A DNA stretch of 64,000 nucleotides from Mycobacterium sp. Root265 (GTDB lineage: Bacteria; Actinomycetota; Actinomycetes; Mycobacteriales; Mycobacteriaceae): the NCBI RefSeq assembly GCF_001428895.1, contig NZ_LMJA01000001.1:187150-251149 (forward strand). Direction: 5' to 3'. How positions within the stretch are numbered: the stretch's first letter is position 1; each line of letters starts with the position of its first letter. The notes under the pieces are model-generated. The model was not told the origin of the DNA. It searched no databases and saw nothing but the letters and a program-made list of their open reading frames with translations. A program made the translations under genes and the position numbers. Of the stretch, positions 56,238 to 63,345 are shown in pieces.

Positions 56238-57602
56238 GTGCACACACGCAATTACGATGTGAGGGTGGACAACACCCTCGCTTATATCGATCAGGGGTCC
56301 TTCCTGGGCCTGCGGGCACTAGGGCGTGGGCCCATCGTGCAGGCCGTCTGGGTGTATGACCGCGGAGTCGACATGGACGGGTTGCGCCGGTTCCGTCGCA
56401 ACCTGGCCAAGGGACTGTTCGGACGCCGGATCGAGCGCTCGGCACTGCCGTTCGGGCGGCATCGCTGGGTGGCCGACGGCGACCCGCAGTCCCTCGACCT
56501 GTCGGCGCAAGAACGTCCACGGTCGGATGTGTGGAACTGGGCCGACAAATGCCTGGGCACGCCCATCGATCCGGAGCACGGGCCGGGCTGGCGGCTGGCG
56601 GTACAACCGCTGAGCGACGGAGCGGCGGCGGTCAGCCTGGTTGTCTCGCATTCGATCGCCGACGGTCACGGTCTGGTCATCGCGGTCACCGATGCCGTCA
56701 ACGGCGTCGACCGGGACCTCGGTTATCCGCCACCGCGTTCCCGGACGCGGCGGGCGGCGCTGACCCAGGATGCCCGGCAGACCCTGGCCGCGGTGCCGGA
56801 GATGGCCGCCGCGGTGGCGGCGTCGGCGCGGGTGGCACGGGCCGAGCGCAGTGAGCTGGCGACCTCGTTCAAGGCCGCCGGCGACGTGCCGCCGGGCGAT
56901 GACGTGCCGATGGTCGCCCCGTCGGTCGTGGTCTTCGTCGATGCCGAGCACTGGGACGAGTGCGCGCAACGCCTCGGCGGCACCAGCAATTCGCTGTTCT
57001 GCGGGATGGCCGCCCGGTTGGGTCAGTTGCTGGGGCGGGTCGGTGCCGACGGCCGGGTGAACCTGTCCTGGCCGGTCAGTGAACGTACCGAGGGTGACAC
57101 CCGAGCCAATGCGCTGGTGGCTGCCACGATGACGGCGGACCCCGATCAGGTTCTGACGGATCTGAGCGTCGTGCGATCGGACATGAAGACGGCGTTGTCG
57201 GAGTCCGCCGAAACCTCGGTGCGGATGACCGGCCCGCTGCCGCTGACGCCGCTGACCCCCCGCGTCGTGCTTCGCCGGCTGGAAGGCATGGTGCTGTCGG
57301 TGAACAGCCCCATCGGCTGTTCCAACATGGGTGATCTGGGCCCGGCGTTCGCCAGGCCCGACGGGACCGATGCCGACTACGTGATGATGCGGGGCGCGGA
57401 GCCGCAGACCACCAGCCGGGTATTGAACCGGATCGGTGGGCAGTTGGTGCTGGGCGGCTGCCGCTCGCGCGGCCGGGTGGCCGTGTCGGTCAGCTCCTGG
57501 TCGGTGGGGCGGCACAATTCTAAAGAGGCGCTGCGTGAGGTGGTGTGCGAGGCACTCGCCGATTTCGGACTGAGCGGCGTGGTCGAGGGCCCCTCGGACT
57601 AG
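56238..57602 (+). CDS. Condensation-fold acyltransferase, paralogue 3
   Basis: A 454-residue third member of the same family. The motif is HSIADGH with His138 and Asp142. RRIERSALPFGRHRWVA and NMGDLGPAFARPDGTDADYVMMRG match the other two copies. It begins with GTG 56238 (VHTRNYDVRVDNT), 19 bp after the FAAL stop, and ends 15 bp from the end of the convergent GAP-like gene. Together with the PapA-like gene the locus has four potential acyltransferases, consistent with a polyacylated product. Confidence 0.8.
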   Translation: MHTRNYDVRVDNTLAYIDQGSFLGLRALGRGPIVQAVWVYDRGVDMDGLRRFRRNLAKGLFGRRIERSALPFGRHRWVADGDPQSLDLSAQERPRSDVWNWADKCLGTPIDPEHGPGWRLAVQPLSDGAAAVSLVVSHSIADGHGLVIAVTDAVNGVDRDLGYPPPRSRTRRAALTQDARQTLAAVPEMAAAVAASARVARAERSELATSFKAAGDVPPGDDVPMVAPSVVVFVDAEHWDECAQRLGGTSNSLFCGMAARLGQLLGRVGADGRVNLSWPVSERTEGDTRANALVAATMTADPDQVLTDLSVVRSDMKTALSESAETSVRMTGPLPLTPLTPRVVLRRLEGMVLSVNSPIGCSNMGDLGPAFARPDGTDADYVMMRGAEPQTTSRVLNRIGGQLVLGGCRSRGRVAVSVSSWSVGRHNSKEALREVVCEALADFGLSGVVEGPSD

Positions 57603-57617
57603 ACCTGCGCGCGGGCT

Positions 57618-58382
57618 TCACATCCCGATGAGGCCGACCACTACCAGCACGCTGCCGACGATTCCCACGAACAACCCTGCTTGTTTGCGGGTGCGGCCTC
57701 GAATCCACAGGTTCACTTGTTGCACCCACAACCGCGTTTTCACCGGCGCCACGATGAAGCTCAGGATCGCGATCGTCGCGGACGCCCAGGCCAATACCAG
57801 GAAGATGAGCAGCGCCAAACCCTGTTCGAGTGGCGAGGCTTTGGACGCAACGATGATTGCCAGTAGGGCGAAATAGTCGACGCTGGGTAGCGACGTCGCC
57901 GCGCCAATGGATGCGGAAAAAGCGAACGACTCGGACTTCAGCAATCCGCGTGCCCGCGCGAAGAACCGCGTGCGGCGACTCGGTGACCGGGCACCGTCGT
58001 CCACGAACCCGTCACCGCCGCCGGCGGGAACTACGTCCTTCGGCTTGCGGGCGAACCGGTCAAGGGGAATCTTGGAGGCGAGCACCGCGCCGATCAACAC
58101 CAGAACTAGGCCGAAGGCCACCTGGAGGGGAGCAGGATGGACATTGCTGTTGCCCAGAAAACTCCGGCGGAAGACAAACAGAACGGTCAATCCGACGCTG
58201 AGGCTGACCGCCATGCCGGCGCACTGTAAGACGATCAGGTGCCGGACGGGATGCTGTCTTGTCATCAGCAGTGCGATCGGACCAAGGCGTACGGGTTGGA
58301 TACTCACCATGAGGCCGAGCAGTGCCACCGTCGTCCACACGAGCGGAACCGTACCGTTTCGGTCGGTGACCGGCAACTTCAC
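57618..58382 (-). CDS. GAP/SAP-family lipid transport membrane protein
   Basis: A 254-residue integral membrane protein with six predicted helices (about 15-37, 49-71, 84-103, 150-178, 185-213, 235-254) and a basic loop between helices 3 and 4. It fits the family of Gap (glycopeptidolipid addressing protein) and Sap (sulfolipid-1 addressing protein), characterised by GPIALLMT near helix 1 and the later SLPSVDYFALLAIIVAS segment. These proteins are needed to move glycolipids to the surface. The GTG at 58382 directly follows the stop of the glycosyltransferase gene (TGAGTG), so translation is coupled. Export of the product of this locus is the likely role. Confidence 0.85.
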   Translation of the reverse strand: MKLPVTDRNGTVPLVWTTVALLGLMVSIQPVRLGPIALLMTRQHPVRHLIVLQCAGMAVSLSVGLTVLFVFRRSFLGNSNVHPAPLQVAFGLVLVLIGAVLASKIPLDRFARKPKDVVPAGGGDGFVDDGARSPSRRTRFFARARGLLKSESFAFSASIGAATSLPSVDYFALLAIIVASKASPLEQGLALLIFLVLAWASATIAILSFIVAPVKTRLWVQQVNLWIRGRTRKQAGLFVGIVGSVLVVVGLIGM

Positions 58383-59660
58383 TCACCAGGCGCCGCCGTT
58401 ACGCGCGGCCTCCTCCAGCAGGTCCGCGGCTCGCGTGACGCTGTCGGACGGCCGGCTCATTCTCCCGGCGAGCGAACGCGCCCGCCGGGCGGTGTCCGGC
58501 GCCAACGCCGCTCGGAGGTCGGCGAGTAGAGAATCCGGCGTCGTGGCGGAGAACCGTCGGTAGGTACCGACGCCGAGCCGTCGGACCTGTTTGCCCCACA
58601 ACGGTTGCTCGGCGGCTACCCACAGCACCAGGGTGGGCACACCGGCGCGGATGCCGGCCGCGGTGGTGCCTGCCCCGCCGTGATGTACGACGGCGCGACA
58701 GGCCGGGAACACCGCGGAGTGGTTGACCGCGGCCACGACCTTGACATTGTCGGTGGCTGCGGTTTCGTCGAACGCGGAGAAACCGGCGCAGATCAGCGCG
58801 CGCTCACCGAGTTCGCCGCAGGCATCACTGATCAGGCGCACAGCGGCCGCGGGTGACTCCAGTGGCATACTGCCAAAACCGAAGTAGATCGGTGGGGTAC
58901 CTCCGGCGATCCAGGACGCCACCTCCTTGTCGATCTCGGTGGGCATCTGCAGCGTCATCGACCCGATGAGGGGACGCCGATCACCCCATTCCTCTGCCAG
59001 CCCGGGAAAGAACACCGGATCGTAGGCCTGGATCTCCAAGGCACCACTGGCTACGATGCGTGCCACAGGGGTAGTAGTCGCCGGCCGTAGACCGAGGGCG
59101 CGCCGCTGCTGGGCCTCGGCTGGTTTGAGCAGCTGCCAATGCGCCCGTTCCCCTGCCGCATACCCGGCTGCGACCATCGCCCGGGGCAGCCGTACCGGCA
59201 GAACGTGCCTGCTGGGACGCACCGGGAAGTAATGCACCTCGGCGAGCGGAAGTCCACGGAACTCTGCGACGTTGCCCGCGATCTCCTGATAAGCCGTACC
59301 GGTCACGATCAGGTCTGCGCCCTCTGCCATCGACAGCAGCGATTGGCTCATCTCGTCCCAGCCACGGGTGGCGGCAATTCTCGCTTTGCGCAGCGCATTG
59401 AGGGGATTACCCAGCCGCACCCAGTCCGCCGGGCCCGCTGCGGTGAGAGCATCCGGCCGTTCGAAGACGTCGCCCTGAAGTTGCTTCTGCGAGTCGGGAC
59501 CGTAGCCGAAGGCCCGCAACCCCACCGACTCGACGAATCCGACCAGATTGGGTGGCACCGCCATCGGCACCTCGTGCCCGCGGCGCTGTAGCTCGAGTGC
59601 CACTGCCGCACACGGTTCGACGTCGCCGCGGGTGCCATGGATGGCGACCGCGATCTTCAT
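58383..59660 (-). CDS. GT1-family glycosyltransferase
   Basis: A 425-residue GT-B enzyme of the UDP-glycosyltransferase type used in mycobacterial GPL and LOS synthesis (Gtf/Rv1524/Rv1526c group). It begins MKIAVAIHGTRGDVEP, the typical N-terminal loop, and has the nucleotide-sugar motif VVHHGGAGTTAAGIRAG followed by PLWGKQVRRLG. It lacks a signal peptide. It would add a hexose or deoxyhexose to a lipid or trehalose core. It is the first gene of a two-gene minus-strand operon with the GAP-like gene, and starts 187 bp from the divergent membrane protein gene. Confidence 0.88.
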   Translation of the reverse strand: MKIAVAIHGTRGDVEPCAAVALELQRRGHEVPMAVPPNLVGFVESVGLRAFGYGPDSQKQLQGDVFERPDALTAAGPADWVRLGNPLNALRKARIAATRGWDEMSQSLLSMAEGADLIVTGTAYQEIAGNVAEFRGLPLAEVHYFPVRPSRHVLPVRLPRAMVAAGYAAGERAHWQLLKPAEAQQRRALGLRPATTTPVARIVASGALEIQAYDPVFFPGLAEEWGDRRPLIGSMTLQMPTEIDKEVASWIAGGTPPIYFGFGSMPLESPAAAVRLISDACGELGERALICAGFSAFDETAATDNVKVVAAVNHSAVFPACRAVVHHGGAGTTAAGIRAGVPTLVLWVAAEQPLWGKQVRRLGVGTYRRFSATTPDSLLADLRAALAPDTARRARSLAGRMSRPSDSVTRAADLLEEAARNGGAW

Positions 59661-59796
59661 AGGTCGCCTTTATCGTGGGTTCGCATCGAGATCACTCGGC
59701 TCTCTTATGGGCAGATGACCGGTTGGGATTCGCCACCCTCCCGGCGTAGCTGGTCCTGCCGGTCAACGTCGGTCCAGCATGCACGCGAAGAGAATA

Positions 59797-59802
59797 TATA
59801 CT
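59797..59802 (+). promoter_or_regulatory. Candidate promoter for the polytopic membrane protein gene
   Basis: TATACT at 59797-59802 lies within an AT-rich GAATATATACTC stretch, 45 bp before the ATG. The predicted leader is about 39 nt and contains the AGAAGGGG ribosome site. Confidence 0.45.
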
Positions 59803-59847
59803 CGCCGCGTCAGGTCTACGGGCCACCATAAGTTCAGAAGGGGCCAG

Positions 59848-61083
59848 ATGACGAGCACCGCGGTCAGCGCTGGTCCCAGCCGTAGTTACTACGTGAAGTT
59901 CGTGCTGCTCCTGGTGTTGTGGGTGGCCGTGCTCATGTACGTCGCGACGATGATCGTCCCAGATGGCTACTGGTACTCCTATTTTTCTGTCGACTACACG
60001 CAGGGTTTCATTCGGCGTGGATTGGCCGGCGAGATCCTGGGTCTGTTCCCAGACGATCAGTATTTCGTCGGTTTGGCCGTGCTGCGTTGGATTCCGACAT
60101 TGCTCTTCACTCTTGGGTTGGCCGCTGTGGCGTGGTCGATCACGGTGCGCACCGGCGGGTCCGAACGCAGCTGGTTGCTGGCGCTACTGATTCCGGTCCT
60201 ACCCTTCGGGTTCGCGTTCGGCCTGTTCTCTGCGCGCACCGATTTGCTGGGTGCCACGGCATTGACGGTTTTCGCAATCGCCGTGGCCACGGTCAACACT
60301 CGTCGGGCAACCCTCATCGTCTGTTCGATCTACGGCGTTGCCACGGCGGTCCTGCCCCTGATCCACGAAGCGACGGTGTTCTTGTTCGGGCTGGGCACCA
60401 TCGCGGCGCTGACAGTGCTGGCACGCGGACTCAGCACTGGTGCGTTTCGCGTGTGCGCTGCTTTGGCCGTGGGGCCGGGCATCGTGGCGGCGCTGGCGGT
60501 GACGGTCTTCGGTGGTCGCGGGAAGTCGGCTGCACTGTGCCAAATGGTGCCGCACGGGGGAATGAACCATCCGATGGCCGGTAACCCGACTCCCGAACAG
60601 CTGCTGCGAGGCTTTTACTACGAAGTCGACTATCACGAGTGGATGTGCCGGGCGATCCTGCCGCTGTTCGACCAGAGCTTCAGTGACGCACTCCGCTTCG
60701 TCGGCAGTATCGGCGTCGTGGCGCTGTTGGGATCGACCGTCTACGGACTTGTCCTGTTGGCTGTGTCGATGTACGCGATCGGAGAGGTGTCCGGCGTTCC
60801 GGTGGCACGGTTCAGGGACGCATTGATGGCACGACGAGCGGCCATTGTTGTCGGTGTCGTATTGATTCTGCCGGTCTTCCTGTCCGGAGTGGATTGGATC
60901 CGCTGGTGGGTCATAATCGCGTACGACCTCGGAATCGTGTTTCTCCTGTTCGCAGGCGTACGCCCAGACATCGACCAACCGCCGACCCGCCGCTCAGTCA
61001 GGGTACTGACGGTTGTGGCGATCGTCCTCGCGTTGATACCGATGGGCATCATCCCCGGCTTCGGCGCGCCGGTCCCGATGTAA
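59848..61083 (+). CDS. Polytopic membrane protein of unknown function, GT-C/polymerase-like layout
   Basis: A 411-residue protein with about ten hydrophobic helices. The first extracytoplasmic loop contains YFSVDYTQGFIRRGLAGEIL, with a conserved-looking Asp and a GFIRRGLAGE segment; a second large loop has MVPHGGMNHPMAGNPTPEQ. Helix number and an acidic residue in the first large loop resemble GT-C glycosyltransferases or EpsG-like polymerases, but I cannot assign a family. ATG 59848 is chosen because AGAAGGGG lies 4-6 nt upstream; upstream codons (from 59779) cross the promoter. It is divergent from the glycosyltransferase and converges on the 61165-61899 gene. Confidence 0.75.
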   Translation: MTSTAVSAGPSRSYYVKFVLLLVLWVAVLMYVATMIVPDGYWYSYFSVDYTQGFIRRGLAGEILGLFPDDQYFVGLAVLRWIPTLLFTLGLAAVAWSITVRTGGSERSWLLALLIPVLPFGFAFGLFSARTDLLGATALTVFAIAVATVNTRRATLIVCSIYGVATAVLPLIHEATVFLFGLGTIAALTVLARGLSTGAFRVCAALAVGPGIVAALAVTVFGGRGKSAALCQMVPHGGMNHPMAGNPTPEQLLRGFYYEVDYHEWMCRAILPLFDQSFSDALRFVGSIGVVALLGSTVYGLVLLAVSMYAIGEVSGVPVARFRDALMARRAAIVVGVVLILPVFLSGVDWIRWWVIIAYDLGIVFLLFAGVRPDIDQPPTRRSVRVLTVVAIVLALIPMGIIPGFGAPVPM

Positions 61084-61164
61084 TCGCGGTTGACGTGATT
61101 GTCAGAGTCTCTGGGTTGTTCGCGTCGTGCCGTGCGAGCGTTGGACAACACAGGTCGCGCAGTC

Positions 61165-61899
61165 TCAGCGATCGACCTTGGAGAACCATCTCGTCTTGAT
61201 GCGCCAGGAGTGCGCCGAGGACAGCGCGAAACCGGCGCCGCAGGCACACGCGAAGATCCACACGAACACGCCGCGCTCCCAGGCGAGGAACGCGGGGAAG
61301 ATCGCGGACATGATGCGGATGATGCAGGCGATGATGCCGCTGCCGCAGGCGACCAGGTACACGTTGGCGATCCGCCGTGAGCGGGGGTCCTTACGGAGCA
61401 CCAGCAGGGCACGGGCGCCGTAGCCCAGCAGGTAGATCAGCATGCCGCAGAGCATCACCCAGTACAGGCTCAGCCAGCTGTCGGTGGGGGAGGCGAAGAA
61501 GTCGCGGGCGTACACGTCGTGCGCGCTGCTCAATGAGAAGGCTGCCAGAAGCAGGGGAATGCAGAGCGTGGCCGGAAGTTCCACGTACTGCCGGAACGCA
61601 CGCTGCATCTGGTGGTCGTCCTGCAGGCGGCCGACCGCGTTGTAGACGATGGCCGAGGCCGCCACGATGTACATGTCGTGGCCGACGAAATCCTCGAGGT
61701 TCCACATCCCGGTCACCGAGTGCAGGGCCTTGCCGAGCGTTTCCGATGCCAGCGGCGACATTAACAAGATCGCACCGCCTTGTAACGCAATGTTCAGGGT
61801 GGCCGCGACCTCCCAGCGACATGACCACGTCACACGGCGAATCCACAGACTCCACGCGATACACATAAGTGTGATCACGATCAGTACGGTTAGTTCCAT
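61165..61899 (-). CDS. Seven-helix membrane protein, unknown function
   Basis: A 244-residue protein with about seven transmembrane helices. The conserved-looking central loop is NLEDFVGHDMYIVAASAIVYN, and further landmarks are HDVYARDFF and YLLGYGARALLVLRKDPRSRR. It lies 54 bp downstream of the HTH gene and on the same strand, so the two are probably co-transcribed. Pairs of a small HTH regulator and a multi-helix membrane protein recur in actinobacteria, but I know no function for them. The gene converges on the polytopic protein gene with an 81 bp gap. Confidence 0.7.
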   Translation of the reverse strand: MELTVLIVITLMCIAWSLWIRRVTWSCRWEVAATLNIALQGGAILLMSPLASETLGKALHSVTGMWNLEDFVGHDMYIVAASAIVYNAVGRLQDDHQMQRAFRQYVELPATLCIPLLLAAFSLSSAHDVYARDFFASPTDSWLSLYWVMLCGMLIYLLGYGARALLVLRKDPRSRRIANVYLVACGSGIIACIIRIMSAIFPAFLAWERGVFVWIFACACGAGFALSSAHSWRIKTRWFSKVDR

Positions 61900-61953
61900 C
61901 GCGCTTCGCCTTCGAGGCCTGTGAGCTGAATCCCTGCCAGCAAATACTACTGC

Positions 61954-62331
61954 TTAAAGCGGCGGTGCGTCGCTACGCGGCGTCAATTCGGACAGTCGGG
62001 GTCGTCTGGTCTGTTGCTGCGGTTCGGCCTGCACGCGGACCGCTTCCTGCACGGCCGTCACGGTGAACGGCGTCGATTCGATGTAGTTCCACACCTCTTG
62101 CCTGCTCATGAGCCCAAAGCGGATCTGCAGGTCGGGGTAGCTCAGGGCGAAGCGGTCGGCGACCCGGCGCAGCTCCTCCGCATCGGGATAGCTGCTCTCC
62201 TTGATCCGCCGGTAGTAGGTGCTGCTGGAGATGTCGAGCGCGTCATAGATGTCCTTGGCTTCGACTTCTCCGTCCAGGAGGTAGTCGAGCAGGGCTTTCA
62301 GCTGTCTGCCGTTCTCATCAGTACGTGGCAC
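61954..62331 (-). CDS. Small helix-turn-helix regulator
   Basis: A 125-residue protein. Residues 8-62 form a Xre/phage-repressor-like helix-turn-helix, with KDIYDALDISSSTYYRRIKE as the turn and recognition helix, followed by ADRFALSYPDLQIRFGLMS. The C-terminal 40 residues are rich in Gln, Arg and Pro. GTG 62331 lies 6 nt after a TATTGT box (62343-62338), so the message is probably leaderless. An imperfect copy of the operator-like repeat covers the -35 region. It is divergent from the condensation-like gene and is the obvious candidate to bind the shared repeats. Confidence 0.75.
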   Translation of the reverse strand: MPRTDENGRQLKALLDYLLDGEVEAKDIYDALDISSSTYYRRIKESSYPDAEELRRVADRFALSYPDLQIRFGLMSRQEVWNYIESTPFTVTAVQEAVRVQAEPQQQTRRPRLSELTPRSDAPPL

Positions 62332-62337
62332 CCGCTC

Positions 62338-62458
62338 ACAATAGCGTTATCCCGGCTTTGGGGGCTAGCAACCGATCAGCGGACATCAACGCCTTAATTG
62401 ACAGGGGTGTCAGACTTTCGGGAGTGATGTCCCAATTTTGGGACACTCATTGTATTCT
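62338..62458. promoter_or_regulatory. Divergent promoter region with three related inverted repeats
   Basis: TGTCCCAATTTTGGGACA (62428-62445) is a perfect palindrome with 8 bp arms. Related imperfect copies are TATCCCGGCTTTGGGGG (62348-62364, 12 of 17 positions) and GTGTCAGACTTTCGGGAG (62408-62425, 12 of 18). The minus-strand TATTGT (62343-62338) and plus-strand TATTCT (62453-62458) are -10 boxes placed 6 and 7 nt before the start codons of the two divergent genes. The first and third repeats thus cover the two -35 regions. Confidence 0.6.
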
Positions 62459-62465
62459 CAGCTAC

Positions 62466-63116
62466 ATGGTTGCTCCGCTATTCCAGGACCGGGTCTACGT
62501 CGACGACTTCGCGGCGTCGGGCTTCGAGCTCGTCATCGGGCATGCGCACGACATCGCCACCTCCCTGACGCTGGCCGACTACGACGTCGACGGTGTTCCC
62601 GCCGAGTCCGACCTGCAGCGGGTGTCCGTGCCGCTGCCTGCGGTACTCAGCGCCGAACTCGACGGCGCCGCCGCCCACCTGGGCGTCCTCAACGGCAAGC
62701 TGCTGCTGGCCGCGCTCGGCCGGGCCGTTGCGCGCACCATCGGCAGTGGTGTCGTCGCGGTCGACGTCGACACCCACATCATCGCTCTGGACTGCGTCAT
62801 GCCGTCCGATTTGGATGCCACCCAGCTGCTCGCGCACGTGTGCTCGGCCCTGGCTGGTTCCACCGTCCGGCGCCCCGGTCAGACACTGGCCGAGCTGGCC
62901 TTCCGCTGCGCAGGCCCGGTCTCGTCCGAGGAGCCGCTGGAAGGGCACGCACTGGAACTGCGGGCCTACCGCAGCGACGGCGTGGTGCAGCTGGACCTGT
63001 GGTTCGATGCTCGCCGGTTCGAGGCCTACACCATCGAGGAACTGGCCGAACAGTTCCCGCAGGCGCTGATCGAGATCACCTCCGAAGCGATCCCCGGATT
63101 CACCGACGCCGCCTGA
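62466..63116 (+). CDS. Stand-alone condensation-domain-like protein (C-terminal lobe)
   Basis: A 216-residue protein that resembles the second half of an NRPS condensation or epimerisation domain: a chloramphenicol-acetyltransferase-like half with LNGKLLLAALGRAVARTIG near residue 75 and the C-terminal VQLDLWFDARRFEAYTIEELAEQF typical of these domains. It has no HHxxxDG motif, so it cannot be a complete enzyme. It may be a partner, a regulator-bound protein or a remnant. The ATG at 62466 lies 7 nt after TATTCT, the leaderless geometry. An upstream frame to 62325 crosses the operator region and is rejected. The ileS T-box leader follows. Confidence 0.7.
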   Translation: MVAPLFQDRVYVDDFAASGFELVIGHAHDIATSLTLADYDVDGVPAESDLQRVSVPLPAVLSAELDGAAAHLGVLNGKLLLAALGRAVARTIGSGVVAVDVDTHIIALDCVMPSDLDATQLLAHVCSALAGSTVRRPGQTLAELAFRCAGPVSSEEPLEGHALELRAYRSDGVVQLDLWFDARRFEAYTIEELAEQFPQALIEITSEAIPGFTDAA

Positions 63117-63137
63117 CCGTTAGACTGCTACGCACAG

Positions 63138-63345
63138 GCTTTGATCCGGCCATCACCGGGGAGCCTCCGGAAGAACGGCGTCTCGGCGCTCAGTAGAACC
63201 GGACGGCCGGGCTCGTCATCGCCCAATCGAGCGGCGCACCACGCTGATGTCGGCGCGGTACGCAAGCGGGGTGGTACCGCGGGCTCGCGCACCTGTCGCG
63301 ACGTTCGTCCCCGTGCCTGAATCTCTGGGCACAGGAGACAACGCA
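63138..63345 (+). promoter_or_regulatory. Translational T-box riboswitch of ileS
   Basis: The conserved T-box core GGGGTGGTACCGCGGG lies at 63268-63283. Upstream, the CCGG stem (63146-63149 and 63156-63159) presents CCATCA with the isoleucine codon ATC (63152-63154) in its loop; another ATC lies at 63144-63146. CCTGT (63292-63296) can pair with ACAGG (63331-63335) of the ileS ribosome site and may be the anti-Shine-Dalgarno strand. There is no terminator hairpin, so control is at translation. Actinobacterial ileS genes are known to carry such T-boxes with a very short stem I. Uncharged tRNA-Ile would free the ribosome site. Confidence 0.85.
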
